A stretch of DNA of 64,000 bases, from contig CM054117.1 of NCBI GenBank assembly GCA_028673005.1, forward strand, positions 49,631,370-49,695,369. The letters are read 5' to 3'. The notes under the pieces are model-generated. The model did not search any database, was not told the DNA's origin, and worked only from the letters and a program-made list of their open reading frames with translations. Below are positions 1 to 10,261 of this stretch, piece after piece. The stretch's first letter is position 1. Every line of letters begins with the position of its first letter. The translations under genes and the position numbers were made by a program. Origin of the DNA: Tanypteryx hageni. Lineage: Eukaryota > Arthropoda > Insecta > Odonata > Petaluridae.

Positions 1-363
1 TAAGACCGAACAGGAATCGCAACTTGAGAGAATAGAGAGGAAGCGTCAAGCCTCCTCTTCTTTTTTATTCATTTCGAATTTTTTAAAGGGAGCATATGCC
101 CCTTCTGCCCCCCCCCCTGAATACGCCACTGTTTTGGACCCATTTCTCCAAATGGATTAAAGTTAATAAAAGAAACAAACATAAAATATTTTTCCGGCGT
201 TTCAAAATATCAGTAGCGTTTGTGTGAGGGAGGGGGGGAATTCTTCATTAATATAATATATTAATATAATATATTAATGATAAGTAATTCACCTTGGAAA
301 ATATTTAAGATTTACATAGGGGGGCCAAGTATTATTTGCTGTCCCCCCCCCCCAGATTTTCCG
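1..363. other. AT-rich non-coding stretch with hAT-like end
   Basis: I see no gene here. Around 105-131 a C-run followed by GAATACGCCACTG reads, on the minus strand, as the usual start of a hAT inverted repeat (CAGTGGCGTATTC then G-run), so the element would lie left of the window. An AT hairpin occupies 247-279. Short open frames crossing 277-563 translate mariner subterminal repeats and are not genes. Confidence 0.4.
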
Positions 364-1966
364 GTACATACAGTTTCCCGGGCTATTTTGACAGCTGTTC
401 ATCTTATTTTGACAATGTTTCATTTCATTTTGACATTGGTCCATTCTATTTTGACAATATTTCATTCTATTTTGACATTTCTTTATTTAATTACATATCA
501 AATACTTGTTATGATTATTCATTAGTTATAGCTTTTATTTCATGTGCATATTGTTTTATATAGTTTTATTTATAGTTTAAAATGCAATACAATAAAGTTG
601 GGCTCCAAAATACAGAATATGTATAATACACAGTATGCATTTAATCATTGATAAATTCTTTATTGATACATTTGGGATTGAAAGTTACCATGTACATATC
701 TATAAAAATTGGCACAATCATAGTTTGATATTAAATCAGCTCCTTTAGATATTAATTCTAACAACTTTGCTTCATTCTTAGGTCTGCCACGCCGTACAGA
801 TTCTTTCCATTTAGAAAACATAGTATTTTCAATCGGATTAAAAAAAGGTGAATAAGGAGGCAAATATGATATTTCATGCTCATAATCTAATACCAAAGAT
901 TTTACTTTCATTTTTATGGTGGAACATTATCCATCGCCAAAACAGCGTGGTTTGTTTGATTCTCGTCAAACATTATTAGTAAATTTTCAAGATAGGTTAA
1001 AAAATAGTGCCCATTAAAAGGTATTGTTTGAGTTGAATAATAAAATAATTTTTCTCGATTCATTGCACCGCACAAAGAAATGTTTCGTGACCTAACACTT
1101 AGGGCAACTTGTATGGCGCGCGTTCCACGTGATGATAGTTCACTTCGAGCTCTCATCGTTGCATTGAAACCAACTTCGTCAAAAAAATAAACTTCATCTT
1201 CTGAAACTCGAGATTGTAATTCTATGAAGTTAAGAGCGTAACGATATCTTGCTTCAATAGACATTTCATCGTTTCTTCTCGCTAAGATAATATGTATTCG
1301 TTTTATTGTATATTGAAAATCATCTAATAAGCGTCCAATTGAAGATTGTGAAATCTGAGTTTGAAACTCTTCCATGCATCTGCGATTCTTTTTAAAGATA
1401 AGCTGCAGTCTTCTTCTATCCATTGTTTAAAAACTGATTGCTGTTCTTCATTAAGTTTTTTTTTCTGTGGCCACCTCTTCTAGATTTATCAATCAACCCT
1501 TTCGTTAAGTATTTTTAATGATTTCGTGCACAGTTGTTATTTTCACTTCCATTATTTTTGAAATCATGCTTGCATTATTTCACGAGAGATAATCATCAAT
1601 TATTTTTCTTGTCTTCATCAGAGATTTCTTTATTTTTTCTCGGGTCCATTAAGTATTTTTTAGTAAGTTACGTAAGTTTGTATCATTCTAATGAAACTGG
1701 GATAATGTGTAAATAATTTAGAATTATTAAAATTAATGCAAACGTAAATATAAGATAAATTTTGTAACATTGCTAACCTATTTACGTATCCGCAAATGCA
1801 CCACAAAGTATTGGCAAATATGCGGTTAATGTAGCAAAAATAGAATGATCCGTCAAAATTAAATGAACCGATGTCAAAATTAAACGAAACGTTGTCAAAA
1901 TAAGATGACACAATGTCAAAGTTAAGTAAACTGTTGTCAAAATAGCCCGGGAAACGGTGTATGTAC
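364..1966 (-). mobile_element. Tc1/mariner-IS630-like DNA transposon, broken
   Basis: Inverted termini match: GTACATACA then TTTCCCGGGCTATTTTGACA at 364-394, and its reverse complement at about 1935-1966. Inside each terminus the octamer TTTTGACA recurs at about 21-bp spacing: starts at 387, 407, 428, 449 and 470 on the left, and the complement at 1851, 1872, 1893, 1914 and 1935 on the right. The element is about 1.6 kb and carries one transposase gene on the minus strand. A TA target duplication is expected for this superfamily, but I could not define it cleanly. The transposase is frameshifted, so this copy is not autonomous. Confidence 0.85.
660..1649 (-). pseudogene. DDE transposase (Tc1/mariner-IS630 type), frameshifted
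   Basis: A start ATG at 1649-1647 gives MDPRKNKEISDED, but a frameshift follows soon after. A helix-turn-helix region (TTVHEIIK, then KGLIDKSRRGGHRKK) spans about 1560-1430 in shifting frames. The middle part (1423-914) carries the first catalytic Asp in FFDEVGFN and the second in AMDNVP, then breaks. The last part (911-660) carries the third acidic residue in LPPYSPFFNPIEN, followed by FSKWKESV. All three DDE positions are present, but at least two frameshifts separate them. Total length of about 330 codons is normal for the family. Function is cut-and-paste transposition, lost here. Confidence 0.85.
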
Positions 1967-2681
1967 GACACTGGTTCGTTTATGTACTTGGAATTGATAA
2001 CGAACTAGCTATATATCAATATATGATGCCCGTAAAATGATTTATTCATATATATTATAATAATGCTTCAACTATAATATCCTTTTTACCCATTTATCAA
2101 TTAAATTTGCTATTACTTTCAACTAATCACTTTTTGCAATAGTAAATTTCCCATGTTGGTATCCGCAACCTTCGATAGCTCGTATGCTGTATATCGTATA
2201 TAAAGTAACGGAGGGATAACTTCAGGAACATTGAATTGTTTACAGTTACAAAAGCTTGCTGTAGTTTACCTTGTTTAAATATTATTTCGGGATAATTGAC
2301 GGAATTTTAGGATTGTACCGATTTTATGTATCGGTTATTGATTTAAAATATTTGGTAAATATATTAAGTTGATATTAATATATTTGAATTATGTTTATAT
2401 TTGTTTCATCTTATGTTGCATGCAAATTAAAAAAATCGTGAAAAGTTTGTGTATTGCTTCCGGCCATGAATGTTTGTTTGCTACTTACATCCTCTAGAAT
2501 CGTTTCAGTAAGAAACGGTTACCTTATATTGAGTATTTTACAAATTTAAAATTTATTCCAGGGAGTTAAGTAAGAAGAAATCCAGTATCCTCAAAAATGC
2601 GTAACTACTCCTTCAGAACTAGTTATAAAGAGGTAAGGAACTTATTAGTGCGTAGAAGTTATGCTTATAGTTGTTTCTAAT
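1967..2681. other. No gene seen
   Basis: AT-rich sequence with stops in all frames and no recognisable protein remnant, RNA gene or terminal repeat. Confidence 0.5.
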
Positions 2682-2828
2682 TAGTGATGACATTCCATTC
2701 CATCAACAACCGGTTCGATTGCTTGCAATTTTCCTAATTTACAGGAGACGTTGAAACATTTTGCCGCGAGAAAAGTATTAACAACCGGTTCGCCCGAACC
2801 AGTGTGAACCGGCATAATGACACCACTG
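2682..2828. mobile_element. Small hAT-type MITE
   Basis: The right end, read on the minus strand, is CAGTGGTGTCATTATGCCGG. The left end is TAGTGATGACATTCC. The flanks TTTCTAAT and CTTCTAAC match at 6 of 8 positions, as expected for an old 8-bp hAT duplication. ACAACCGGTTCG occurs twice inside (about 2706 and 2781). There is no coding capacity. Confidence 0.55.
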
Positions 2829-3565
2829 CTTCTAACTCTATAATAAAGTTAGCACACATTTTGCTTGAACAGCTTTATTTATTTTTTAGTGTAAAAAACT
2901 AGCTGTAAAAATTAATATTTTTGCGATTATATTCGTTTCAAATTTCTCCTATAATTTGGTGATATTATGGGCTGGTCCAAATGTTGGTAAAATATTAATG
3001 GAAGCAACGGTAAAATCAACTCGTAAAGCCTGCGAAACAAGCTGGAATTATAAACGAGACGATAAACGTCATTTTTTTTAGTTTGACGAAAGTTTTTTAA
3101 TCTGGCAATTGTTTACATTCTTCTGAAATACATGTATGTAAGAGGAAACGAGTATTATCGCTCTATTCTCTAGTCTATGCTTATTAATTAATGAAAGAAG
3201 ACGTCCAGCACATAAACCTGGAATATATTGAAAATACTCGTGCTAGACAGTAGTTTTATTGTTAGGAGCAAGTTTCTACCTCAGTCATTTTTATTTTGGG
3301 ATGATTGATTCATCTTGTGCCCATTTTCAGGCCAGCATTTGTAAACAAATCAAAACTGGAACTAAAGACTACTAACCTTCTAAATTTAATCTTAATTACA
3401 TTCATGATAACTATTTTCATATAATTTCATTTTCAAACATACTGTTGTATGTTAATTTAATTAGCATACAGCCCTTACATTTCAGTAACAATCCATCATA
3501 GACAATCCACACACCAACGGTATACTTCTGTGTCCCACGCTGTCCACTCAAGCACATCATCACTC
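2829..3565. other. No gene seen
   Basis: AT-rich non-coding sequence between the small MITE and the GC-rich patch ahead of the LINE. No element end or reading frame recognised. Confidence 0.45.
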
Positions 3566-6442
3566 CCCGGTAGTCATGCATGGGTCGGGCCTAGGCCTGT
3601 GGGCCAGGTACAGACTGATCCTTTGGAATTCATTATGGGCCCAGGCCAGACTTTAAAAATTGATGGATATAAAGTTTGTTATAAAAATAGAGTGGACATT
3701 ATAGGGCTAAGCGAAACTAGATGGGAGGGAGAAGGACAGTTCGACTCGGAAGAATTCACGGTAGTTTATTCTGGAGGAAATGTTGGGGAAAGGGGAGTAG
3801 CTCTGGTACTTAGGAAAGATATTATGAAAAGCGTGACCAAGATAATAGCAACGAACGATAGACTGATGGCAATAAAGCTAGAAGCAGTCCCAGTGGACAT
3901 GCTGATAATCCAGGTATATATGCCAACGTCAGCTCATGACGATGAAGAAATAGATGAAATCTATGAGCAAATTAATGAAATTTACGAAGAAGACGGAAGA
4001 GGAAAGGTAAACTGCATAATAATGGGAGATTGGAACAGCATAGTCGGAGAAGGACAGGAAGAAAATGTTGTCGGGCAATACGGACTTGGGAAGAGAAATC
4101 GAGGAGGGGAGAAACTCGTAGAATTCTGCATCAATAATGACCTTGTAGTGACTAATACATGGTTCAAAAACCATAAACGAAGGTTATACACATGGAAAAG
4201 CCCAGGAGATAGAATGAGATGCCAAATAGATTACATCCTTGTAAAACAAAGATTCAGGAACAGCATAAAGAACGCCAAGGCATTGCAAGGAGCAGACATT
4301 GATTCAGATCACAGCCTTCTAATACTTGACGTGAATACAAAGCTCAAACAAATAAGAAAAACGAGAAGAGAAAGACAGACCTGGGACCTAGAAAAACTGA
4401 AAGAAAGGCAGGATGTAGTCAGCATGAAGTTGGAAGATAACCTAAGAAAGTTGGAAAACAAACCGAAGACCGTTGATATAGAATGGGATGAAATTAAAAC
4501 CAGTATCAAGGATACCTTGGATAAAGAGATTGGAAAACAAGAGAAGAAAATCAGAAAACCATGGATCACGAAGGAAATGCTGGAGAAAATGGATGAGAGA
4601 CGAAAATGGAAAAACGTTAACAGTGAAGAAGGTAGAGCCAACTATAGGCGTATAAACAATGAGTTGAGAAGGGTAACAGATAAAGCTAGAGAAAATTGGA
4701 TAAAAGGAAAATGCGATGAAATAGAACAGATGGAGAAGTTAGGACGGTACGATATGATGTACGCTAGGGCACTGGAATTAGAAGATAAGAAGTCTAATGG
4801 AATTTGTGGTAAAGGAATTATGAATACAGATGGGAAGATAGTCTCAGAAACAAAGGATGTAGCACAGGTATGGGAAGAATACATTAAGGAATTATACAGC
4901 AAACAGGCAGGAGCGGCAAAAATAGAACTGGAAAATGAGGAAAACATTGAAGAAGACAACTTGGGACCAAGTATTATGGAGAGCGAAGTAGAAAAGGCGA
5001 TAGTGGAACTAAAGAAGGGGAAAGCCACTGGCAGCGATGGAATACCGGCTGAGATACTTAAAGTCATAGGATCAGAAGGACTAAAAGCGATCACGAAATT
5101 AATTAATAAGATTTACGACACGGAAAAGTGGCCTCAGGATTTCCTAGAAGTAACAATGATCCCTCTAAAGAAGAAGCCAAAAGCAATGCAGTGTAAAGAT
5201 TACAGAACTATAAGCCTTCTGTCACACACATCGAAGATCATCACGAGGATTCTTAATAAAAGGCTGGAGAAAAAGGCAGAAGAAATAATAGGGGAAGATC
5301 AATTCGGTTTCAGAAAAGGACGAGGAACTAGAGATGCTATAGGAGTAGTTAGAATCATATCAGAAAGGGCAATAGAATACAGTCAAGATATCTGCGCATG
5401 TTTCGTAGACTGGCAGAAGGCCTTTGATAGAGTAAATTGGGTCAAGTTGATGAAGATATTAAAGGATATAGGTGTAGACTGGAAAGACAGGAGACTGATT
5501 AGGAATCTATATGAGAATCAAGTTGTAAAGGTCAGGTTTGAGATTGTGGACACCTGCGGAATAAATATCGGTAGAGGAGTAAGACAAGGCTGCTGCCTAT
5601 CGCCAACCCTATTCAATATATATGGAGAAAGTCTAATGCAAGAAGCTTTAGAAGGCACAGGGGATTTCAAAATTGGAGGAAGGATTTTAAGAACAGTAAA
5701 ATACGCAGATGATCAAGTACTTCTAGCAAGAAAGGAAGAGGAGCTACAAAAAATGATAAATAGACTAGTGATAACAGGTAGAAAATACGGTATGGAAATA
5801 AATACAGAAAAATCCAAGGTCATTCTAATATCGGGTAAAGAAGAGAATCTGAACATAACTATTGGGGGAAAGCCATTAGAACAAGTTTCAGAATATAAAT
5901 ACCTTGGAAGTATCATAACACGAGAGGCAAAATGTACGGATGAGATCAAAACTAGAATAGGAAAAGCAAAAGCGGCTTTCAGGAGAAAGAAACAACTACT
6001 TACAGGGAATATAAGGGAAGATATCCGCAAGAAGTTGATAAAATGCTACGTATGGAGTATAGCATTGTATGGGGCAGAAACATGGACGCTAAGGAAAAAT
6101 GACATCAAATACTTGGAAAGCTTTGAAATGTGGACTTGGAGGAGAATGCTGAAGATAAAATGGACAGATAGGATGAAAAATGATGAAGTGCTACGAAGAA
6201 TAGGAGAGAAGCGAATGATTATACAGACTATTAGAAAGAGGAAGGCTAACTGGGTTGGACATTACCTGAGGAGAGAGAGTATGATTAAAGACGTGTTAGA
6301 AGGAAAACTAGATGGGAAAAGGGAAAGAGGCAGGAAAAGGTTTCAGCTGATAGACGATTTGAAAGGGAAAGAGAGTTATCAAGATATGAAGACGACAGCG
6401 GAAAATAGGAGTATATGGAGAACCAGGTTTAACCATGAATAA
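3530..6442 (+). CDS. APE endonuclease-reverse transcriptase, N-terminally truncated
   Basis: An open frame of 970 codons. Residues 1-50 are translated from unrelated upstream sequence; similarity to the LINE begins near the DIIGLSETRWEG motif. Apurinic-type endonuclease (about 55-280): GLSETRW (Glu), MGDWNS (Asp, Asn), and SDHSLL with the terminal Asp-His. Reverse transcriptase (about 510-790): GFRKGRGTRDAI, DWQKAFDRVNW (domain A Asp), RGVRQGCCLSPTLFN and the catalytic YADD. The C-terminal part contains YLGSIITREAKC, GAETWTLRK and WVGHYLRRES. This type is often annotated 'craniofacial development protein 2-like'; clade assignment to RTE is inference. The initiating ATG of the original protein is lost; the motif GTWNVRTM lies upstream in the family. 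Confidence 0.88.
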   Translation: MSHAVHSSTSSLPGSHAWVGPRPVGQVQTDPLEFIMGPGQTLKIDGYKVCYKNRVDIIGLSETRWEGEGQFDSEEFTVVYSGGNVGERGVALVLRKDIMKSVTKIIATNDRLMAIKLEAVPVDMLIIQVYMPTSAHDDEEIDEIYEQINEIYEEDGRGKVNCIIMGDWNSIVGEGQEENVVGQYGLGKRNRGGEKLVEFCINNDLVVTNTWFKNHKRRLYTWKSPGDRMRCQIDYILVKQRFRNSIKNAKALQGADIDSDHSLLILDVNTKLKQIRKTRRERQTWDLEKLKERQDVVSMKLEDNLRKLENKPKTVDIEWDEIKTSIKDTLDKEIGKQEKKIRKPWITKEMLEKMDERRKWKNVNSEEGRANYRRINNELRRVTDKARENWIKGKCDEIEQMEKLGRYDMMYARALELEDKKSNGICGKGIMNTDGKIVSETKDVAQVWEEYIKELYSKQAGAAKIELENEENIEEDNLGPSIMESEVEKAIVELKKGKATGSDGIPAEILKVIGSEGLKAITKLINKIYDTEKWPQDFLEVTMIPLKKKPKAMQCKDYRTISLLSHTSKIITRILNKRLEKKAEEIIGEDQFGFRKGRGTRDAIGVVRIISERAIEYSQDICACFVDWQKAFDRVNWVKLMKILKDIGVDWKDRRLIRNLYENQVVKVRFEIVDTCGINIGRGVRQGCCLSPTLFNIYGESLMQEALEGTGDFKIGGRILRTVKYADDQVLLARKEEELQKMINRLVITGRKYGMEINTEKSKVILISGKEENLNITIGGKPLEQVSEYKYLGSIITREAKCTDEIKTRIGKAKAAFRRKKQLLTGNIREDIRKKLIKCYVWSIALYGAETWTLRKNDIKYLESFEMWTWRRMLKIKWTDRMKNDEVLRRIGEKRMIIQTIRKRKANWVGHYLRRESMIKDVLEGKLDGKRERGRKRFQLIDDLKGKESYQDMKTTAENRSIWRTRFNHE
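3566..3660. repeat. GC-rich patch resembling a hAT terminus
   Basis: CATGCATGGGTCGGGCCT at 3573-3590 and following GGGCC-rich sequence stand out from the AT-rich surroundings. A related patch in opposite sense ends at about 7331. It may be the left end of a hAT-like element that later received the LINE and MITEs, but the flanks give no clear 8-bp duplication. Confidence 0.3.
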
Positions 6443-6483
6443 TCACGGACCTGTCTACGGACAGACTACCTATGATGATGATA
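3680..6483 (+). mobile_element. RTE-like non-LTR retrotransposon, copy 1 (5'-truncated)
   Basis: Similarity to the second copy (53835-57170) starts at about 3680 and runs to the tail CCTATGATGATGATAAAAA at about 6483. The 5' UTR and first endonuclease codons present in copy 2 are missing, typical of 5' truncation during target-primed reverse transcription. The tail is a short TGA-type repeat plus A-run rather than a long poly(A), as in RTE-related elements. A 350-bp MITE begins immediately behind the tail. The reading frame has no stop over about 2.76 kb, so this copy is much better preserved than copy 2. Confidence 0.85.
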
Positions 6484-6484
6484 A

Positions 6485-6831
6485 AAATTGGTACTTGCCC
6501 TTTTTCTACCCACAAAATTTTCTCGTAAGGAGTGACACCATAGGTGACGAGAAATGGAACTATGTGGAGGTCGAAGTGCAGTGTAATTTTAGAGATTAAA
6601 GTTGTGCTGGAGATTGAAGTAGTGCAGGATACCTGCAGTGTCCTGCCTTAACCAATGTCACCCTCTCCATGCTAGTGAAGATTGGGTGCATGAAGCAGAG
6701 CAAATGTCAAAACTATAGATCTATGAGAAACATATACATACACTGCGTAGGTCCATTTCTTGTCACCTACGGAGACATTCCATACAAGAAAGTTTTGCAG
6801 GTAGATAAAGGTCAAGTACTTAAAAATTTTT
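6485..6831. mobile_element. MITE with about 75-bp inverted repeats
   Basis: Sequence 6485-6557 (GGTACTTGCCCTTTTTCTAC, then GTGACGAGAAATGGA) pairs with 6752-6830 (TCCATTTCTTGTCACCTACG, then GGTCAAGTAC) with scattered mismatches. The roughly 190-bp centre has no open frame. The left edge abuts the LINE tail, so it either inserted at the LINE 3' end or was already there. Confidence 0.75.
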
Positions 6832-6901
6832 GAGCGTTGATGAGCCAAAATATTTTAATTAGTGTCTGAAATTTACATATGTGTTTTGCATAAGTTTTTC
6901 T

Positions 6902-7053
6902 TTAACCCATTCAGTACGGAGGACGAGTCGCACTAGTTCTCTGTACTGAATGGGTTCAAGCAAAAAAGGTGGCATGGGTTTTTTTATGTAAACTAATTCA
7001 GGAATAGTGAAGAATGAGTGTGACTTATCCTCCGTACTGCATTGATTATTAAA
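6902..7053. mobile_element. Tiny TTAA-flanked foldback element
   Basis: TTAA at 6902 is followed by CCCATTCAGTACGGAGGACG. Near 7019-7046 the reverse complement occurs with few mismatches, and TTAA follows at about 7050. A third arm at 6943-6956 (GTACTGAATGGGTT) pairs with 6904-6917. TTAA followed by CCC is the usual boundary of piggyBac-mobilised elements. No coding sequence. Confidence 0.5.
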
Positions 7054-7199
7054 TTTTTGCCTATAACATTATACTTGTATATTTTGTATGGTAATTTATT
7101 TTGCTTGTGGTCTTCCAAGGCTTTCAAATATGTGGATTAAAAAAAATCCTCTTCAGTTCATTGAACACCCCACAGATGTTGGTAGAAAATTTGGAATAC

Positions 7200-7335
7200 A
7201 ATAATTACATTTTTCGAGCCGAGGGGCTTTAACTGGACCCCGTGCCGGGTCCACAATTTCTTTGACAACATACGGGCTAGGCCAGGTCTGAATTTGTATG
7301 GGCTGGGCCTAGAAAATCAGGCCCATGCACTCCCT
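7200..7335. repeat. GC-rich patch, possible hAT right end
   Basis: GGGCTGGGCCTAGAAAATCA then GGCCCATGCACTCC. Read on the minus strand, it starts GAGTGCATGGGCC, similar to the patch at 3573. The surrounding DNA is AT-rich. No clear target duplication. Confidence 0.3.
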
Positions 7336-7465
7336 GGCCAACCTACACTTACTGCCAACCTTTCCAATTGCCTATCAATCCTGGCATGCCATGCCGCGTT
7401 ACCAGCACATACATAACATTCCCTCCCAAGCATATATAAAATAGAAAAAATAAGATATAACATCC

Positions 7466-8046
7466 TTAACCCGGGAGTGGTCGCACAAGGTGCTGTAGAC
7501 ATCCCAGCCCTATGTTTTATGACAGGGTTCCTTTAATTTTAGGTTTTATGAATCTCACCCTTCAGTAGCTGGAGTGGCATGTGCCTACAACCATTTTCGC
7601 CTAAAAAACTAGTATCCTATGGTTATTCTTTGTGTCTGGTCATTTTTCTTAGACGGTGCGACAGAGCGTTGTGCCGAAATCTCCGTGTTTTTTGTTTTGT
7701 GAGTGGTTTATACATTTTATTGTGAAATTATTTTTACTATTTGCATCATTGGTGTTGTTGTTTATGATCTGGGATCGCTATTGAATAGTTATACAATATA
7801 AAATTTCATAAAAGTAAGAACAAACGTATTTTCCATAATTTTTATTTTTCTCCCAGTTGTGTTAAATAATTGACAACTTAAAATAAATTTCAATTAATTG
7901 AAAATACATCAACAGACATATAAAATGAAAAATTTATTGAAAATCCACGATTAATAATCTTTTAAACAAAAATATCCCTGGGGTGTCAGAGACACCCTGC
8001 TCAACCTCTTACGTTACAAAAATGTGCGTGAGTACTGCCAGGTTAA
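7466..8046. mobile_element. Non-autonomous piggyBac-type (TTAA) element
   Basis: TTAACCCGGGAGTGGTCGCA begins at 7466. The right end (TTAA at 8043-8046) reads TTAACCTGGCAGTACTCACG on the minus strand. A second block of similarity lies internally: GACATCCCAG near 7498 versus GACACCCCAG read on the minus strand near 7990. The length is 581 bp with no open frame. The TTAA boundaries imply mobilisation by a piggyBac transposase; the one at 30775-32722 has differently sequenced ends, so it is not an obvious source. Confidence 0.75.
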
Positions 8047-8229
8047 ATTTCCGCATAATTACAAATCAAGACATTGAGGCAACCTTATCCTGGTTGAGTG
8101 ATGTACATTATCTCTTTGTTCTGCACTTGGTGAGGTAACCTCACTGTCATTAATTACAGCAATAGGATCTGTTACAGTTGTCTCGGGTCAAACACTGGGA
8201 CTTCCTTGTTCCAAAAAGGAAGGACTCAA

Positions 8230-8995
8230 AGGTTCTAAAGTCTTATCTAGTTTCATCTTGAACTACATGAACATTACTATAATTATGTTTCATTCTTTCA
8301 ACATGAACTAACTTAACAAAGTCATCATTAAGAAGAATCAAAAAAGTATATGCACAACTTTTGTTTTGTTTTGTGGTAAACATTTTGGTTGACTCCTAGA
8401 TACAAAATCTTTGCTTACATTATTTGGTATTCTATTATCAACTAATATAGTGGAAGGCTTGAACAAGATAAGCTTGTTTCTTGGGAGTTTTTATTTCAAC
8501 AATACCATTTCTTAGGCAAAATGATGAGAACTCCTGAGAGGCATAAGGCCGGCTATTGTCTGTTACAATGGCTGAAGGCAAACCAAAAATAGCAAAACAT
8601 TGGTTTAATTTATTCAAAACATGTTTTGCATCTGTTGAAGATATGTTCCATGCTTCTATTCACTTTGAAAAGTGATCAATCAAAATAAAAATATTAGTGT
8701 TAATTACTTTCAAAAGATCTAAGTGAACCCTTTCAAAAAATAATTTTGGAGACCAATTGCTTCCTTTTTCTTGTTTTGATACATTTTGCATTATCTGACA
8801 TTCGTTGCAGTATAAAATTTCATTCTCAATACACTGATCAAGATTTGGCCACTAGACATAGGATATGGCAAGGTTCTTTATACGAACTATCCCTGGATGG
8901 TGTTTGTGTAGCAAACTTAATATTTGCTTTCTAAGACAGAAAGGTATAACTACTCTGTTACCCCATGTAAAACACTTTTGATCAGTGAAAAACTC
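8230..8995 (-). pseudogene. Ty3/gypsy integrase relic
   Basis: Translation of the minus strand shows the HHCC zinc finger (LLHKHHPGIVRIKNL, then ILYCNECQ) from about 8930 to 8790. It continues into the integrase core with ILIDHFSK (first Asp), one in-frame TGA in place of the following Trp, and IFGLPSAIVTDN (second Asp, about 8555). The third catalytic Glu region appears deleted. A C-terminal VKLVHVERMKHNY follows near 8310. This resembles integrases of K02A2.6-like gypsy elements. I see no reverse transcriptase, protease or LTRs nearby. Non-functional. Confidence 0.75.
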
Positions 8996-8999
8996 GAGA

Positions 9000-10255
9000 C
9001 TCCCTTAATAGGGCCACCATATTCTTGGGCTGTAGAATGATTTGATTATATTAAAAAAACTCAATATGAGAACAATATCTGGAACTGATATACGTTTATA
9101 ATTCCCAGAAAATTTCATTATTTTTTAACTCCTTACAGTCAGTTGAATGTAAAAATGAGAACATGTCCAGGAAAATGAGGACATATGGTAGTCCTATCAC
9201 TTAACCCCATCCATAAGTTGATAAATATAAAATGTTAAAGGAATATTCAGAGAAAATCAGAGAGAGTTTTGTTAATATTAATAATGAAATAAAATTATGC
9301 AATTGAATGAAATCATAAAAAATAAGATATCAAAACTGTTACATATATCCTATTTCGCTTGAGCAAACTCCAGTTTGATGCTGATAGGGAACATATCAGC
9401 ATGTACAAAAAAATCATAATTGAAAATTTTAAACCCATTCTTTTTTGTTTTATCAAATGTTGCTCTAGTTTCTGTGGTTGAATTAAAAAATAATTTTTGC
9501 TAGACAATGTTGCATGTTGAAAAAAAACCAAAGTTCTTCTATTGAACAATAGAATAGATTGTTAGGAAGTAGAAAAGTAGGATAGTAGAATACAAGAGAA
9601 TGAAAATAATAAAGAAAATATAGCTACTCAGAAATTAATCTAAGTAGCATGAAAACTTGTATGTAAAAACTAACCTCATAAAATAATCTTTAAATTGCAT
9701 CCTCATCATTGTAGTTATTTGCCATGATTCCTGTATTATTTATATGAGATATTTTTTGTTGCTTTGTTGTGGTTAATAATGCCCTAACATAATTATGTTC
9801 ATCATAAACAAGAGGAGAACACACTGATGACAATTCCTTGGCGAATAATATCTTAATTATTCAATTGTGTTTTTTGCTCTATGCTGCGTGTGTTATTCTC
9901 TGAATTAATCGGTTGCAGATCATCTGTATCGGAAAAAGGAATACAAACAAGTAGGGATGTACAGTGGTTTCTCATGGTATAGAAGTGCTTTAAGTCAAAT
10001 TCCCCATAGTGTAATTGTATACTAATAGATTTGCTTTGAAATCAGAAAATAGCATCAGGAGTTTATTATGTTATTTACTAAAACAGAATATTATAGATTG
10101 CAGATGTCTAAATTATATCTTGCAACGAATTCAAAAGTAAACAGTGTTTAGTATGCAGGAATTTTGAAGTTTGTTACCCTTAAAGCCTTGTTTGGTTCAT
10201 CTGGTCCAAATATGCGATTTTATGCATTCTTTGCACGAAATGAATGCATATAGGG
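9000..10255. other. No gene seen
   Basis: AT-rich sequence with only short, low-complexity frames. I recognise no element termini or protein remnants. Confidence 0.5.
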
Positions 10256-10261
10256 GAGGTC

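Noticed and set aside
277..563. Two overlapping open frames with repeated ILT/YFD motifs
   Set aside because: They translate the 21-bp TTTTGACA array of the mariner terminus. The same motif appears on the other strand at 1660-1971 for the same reason.
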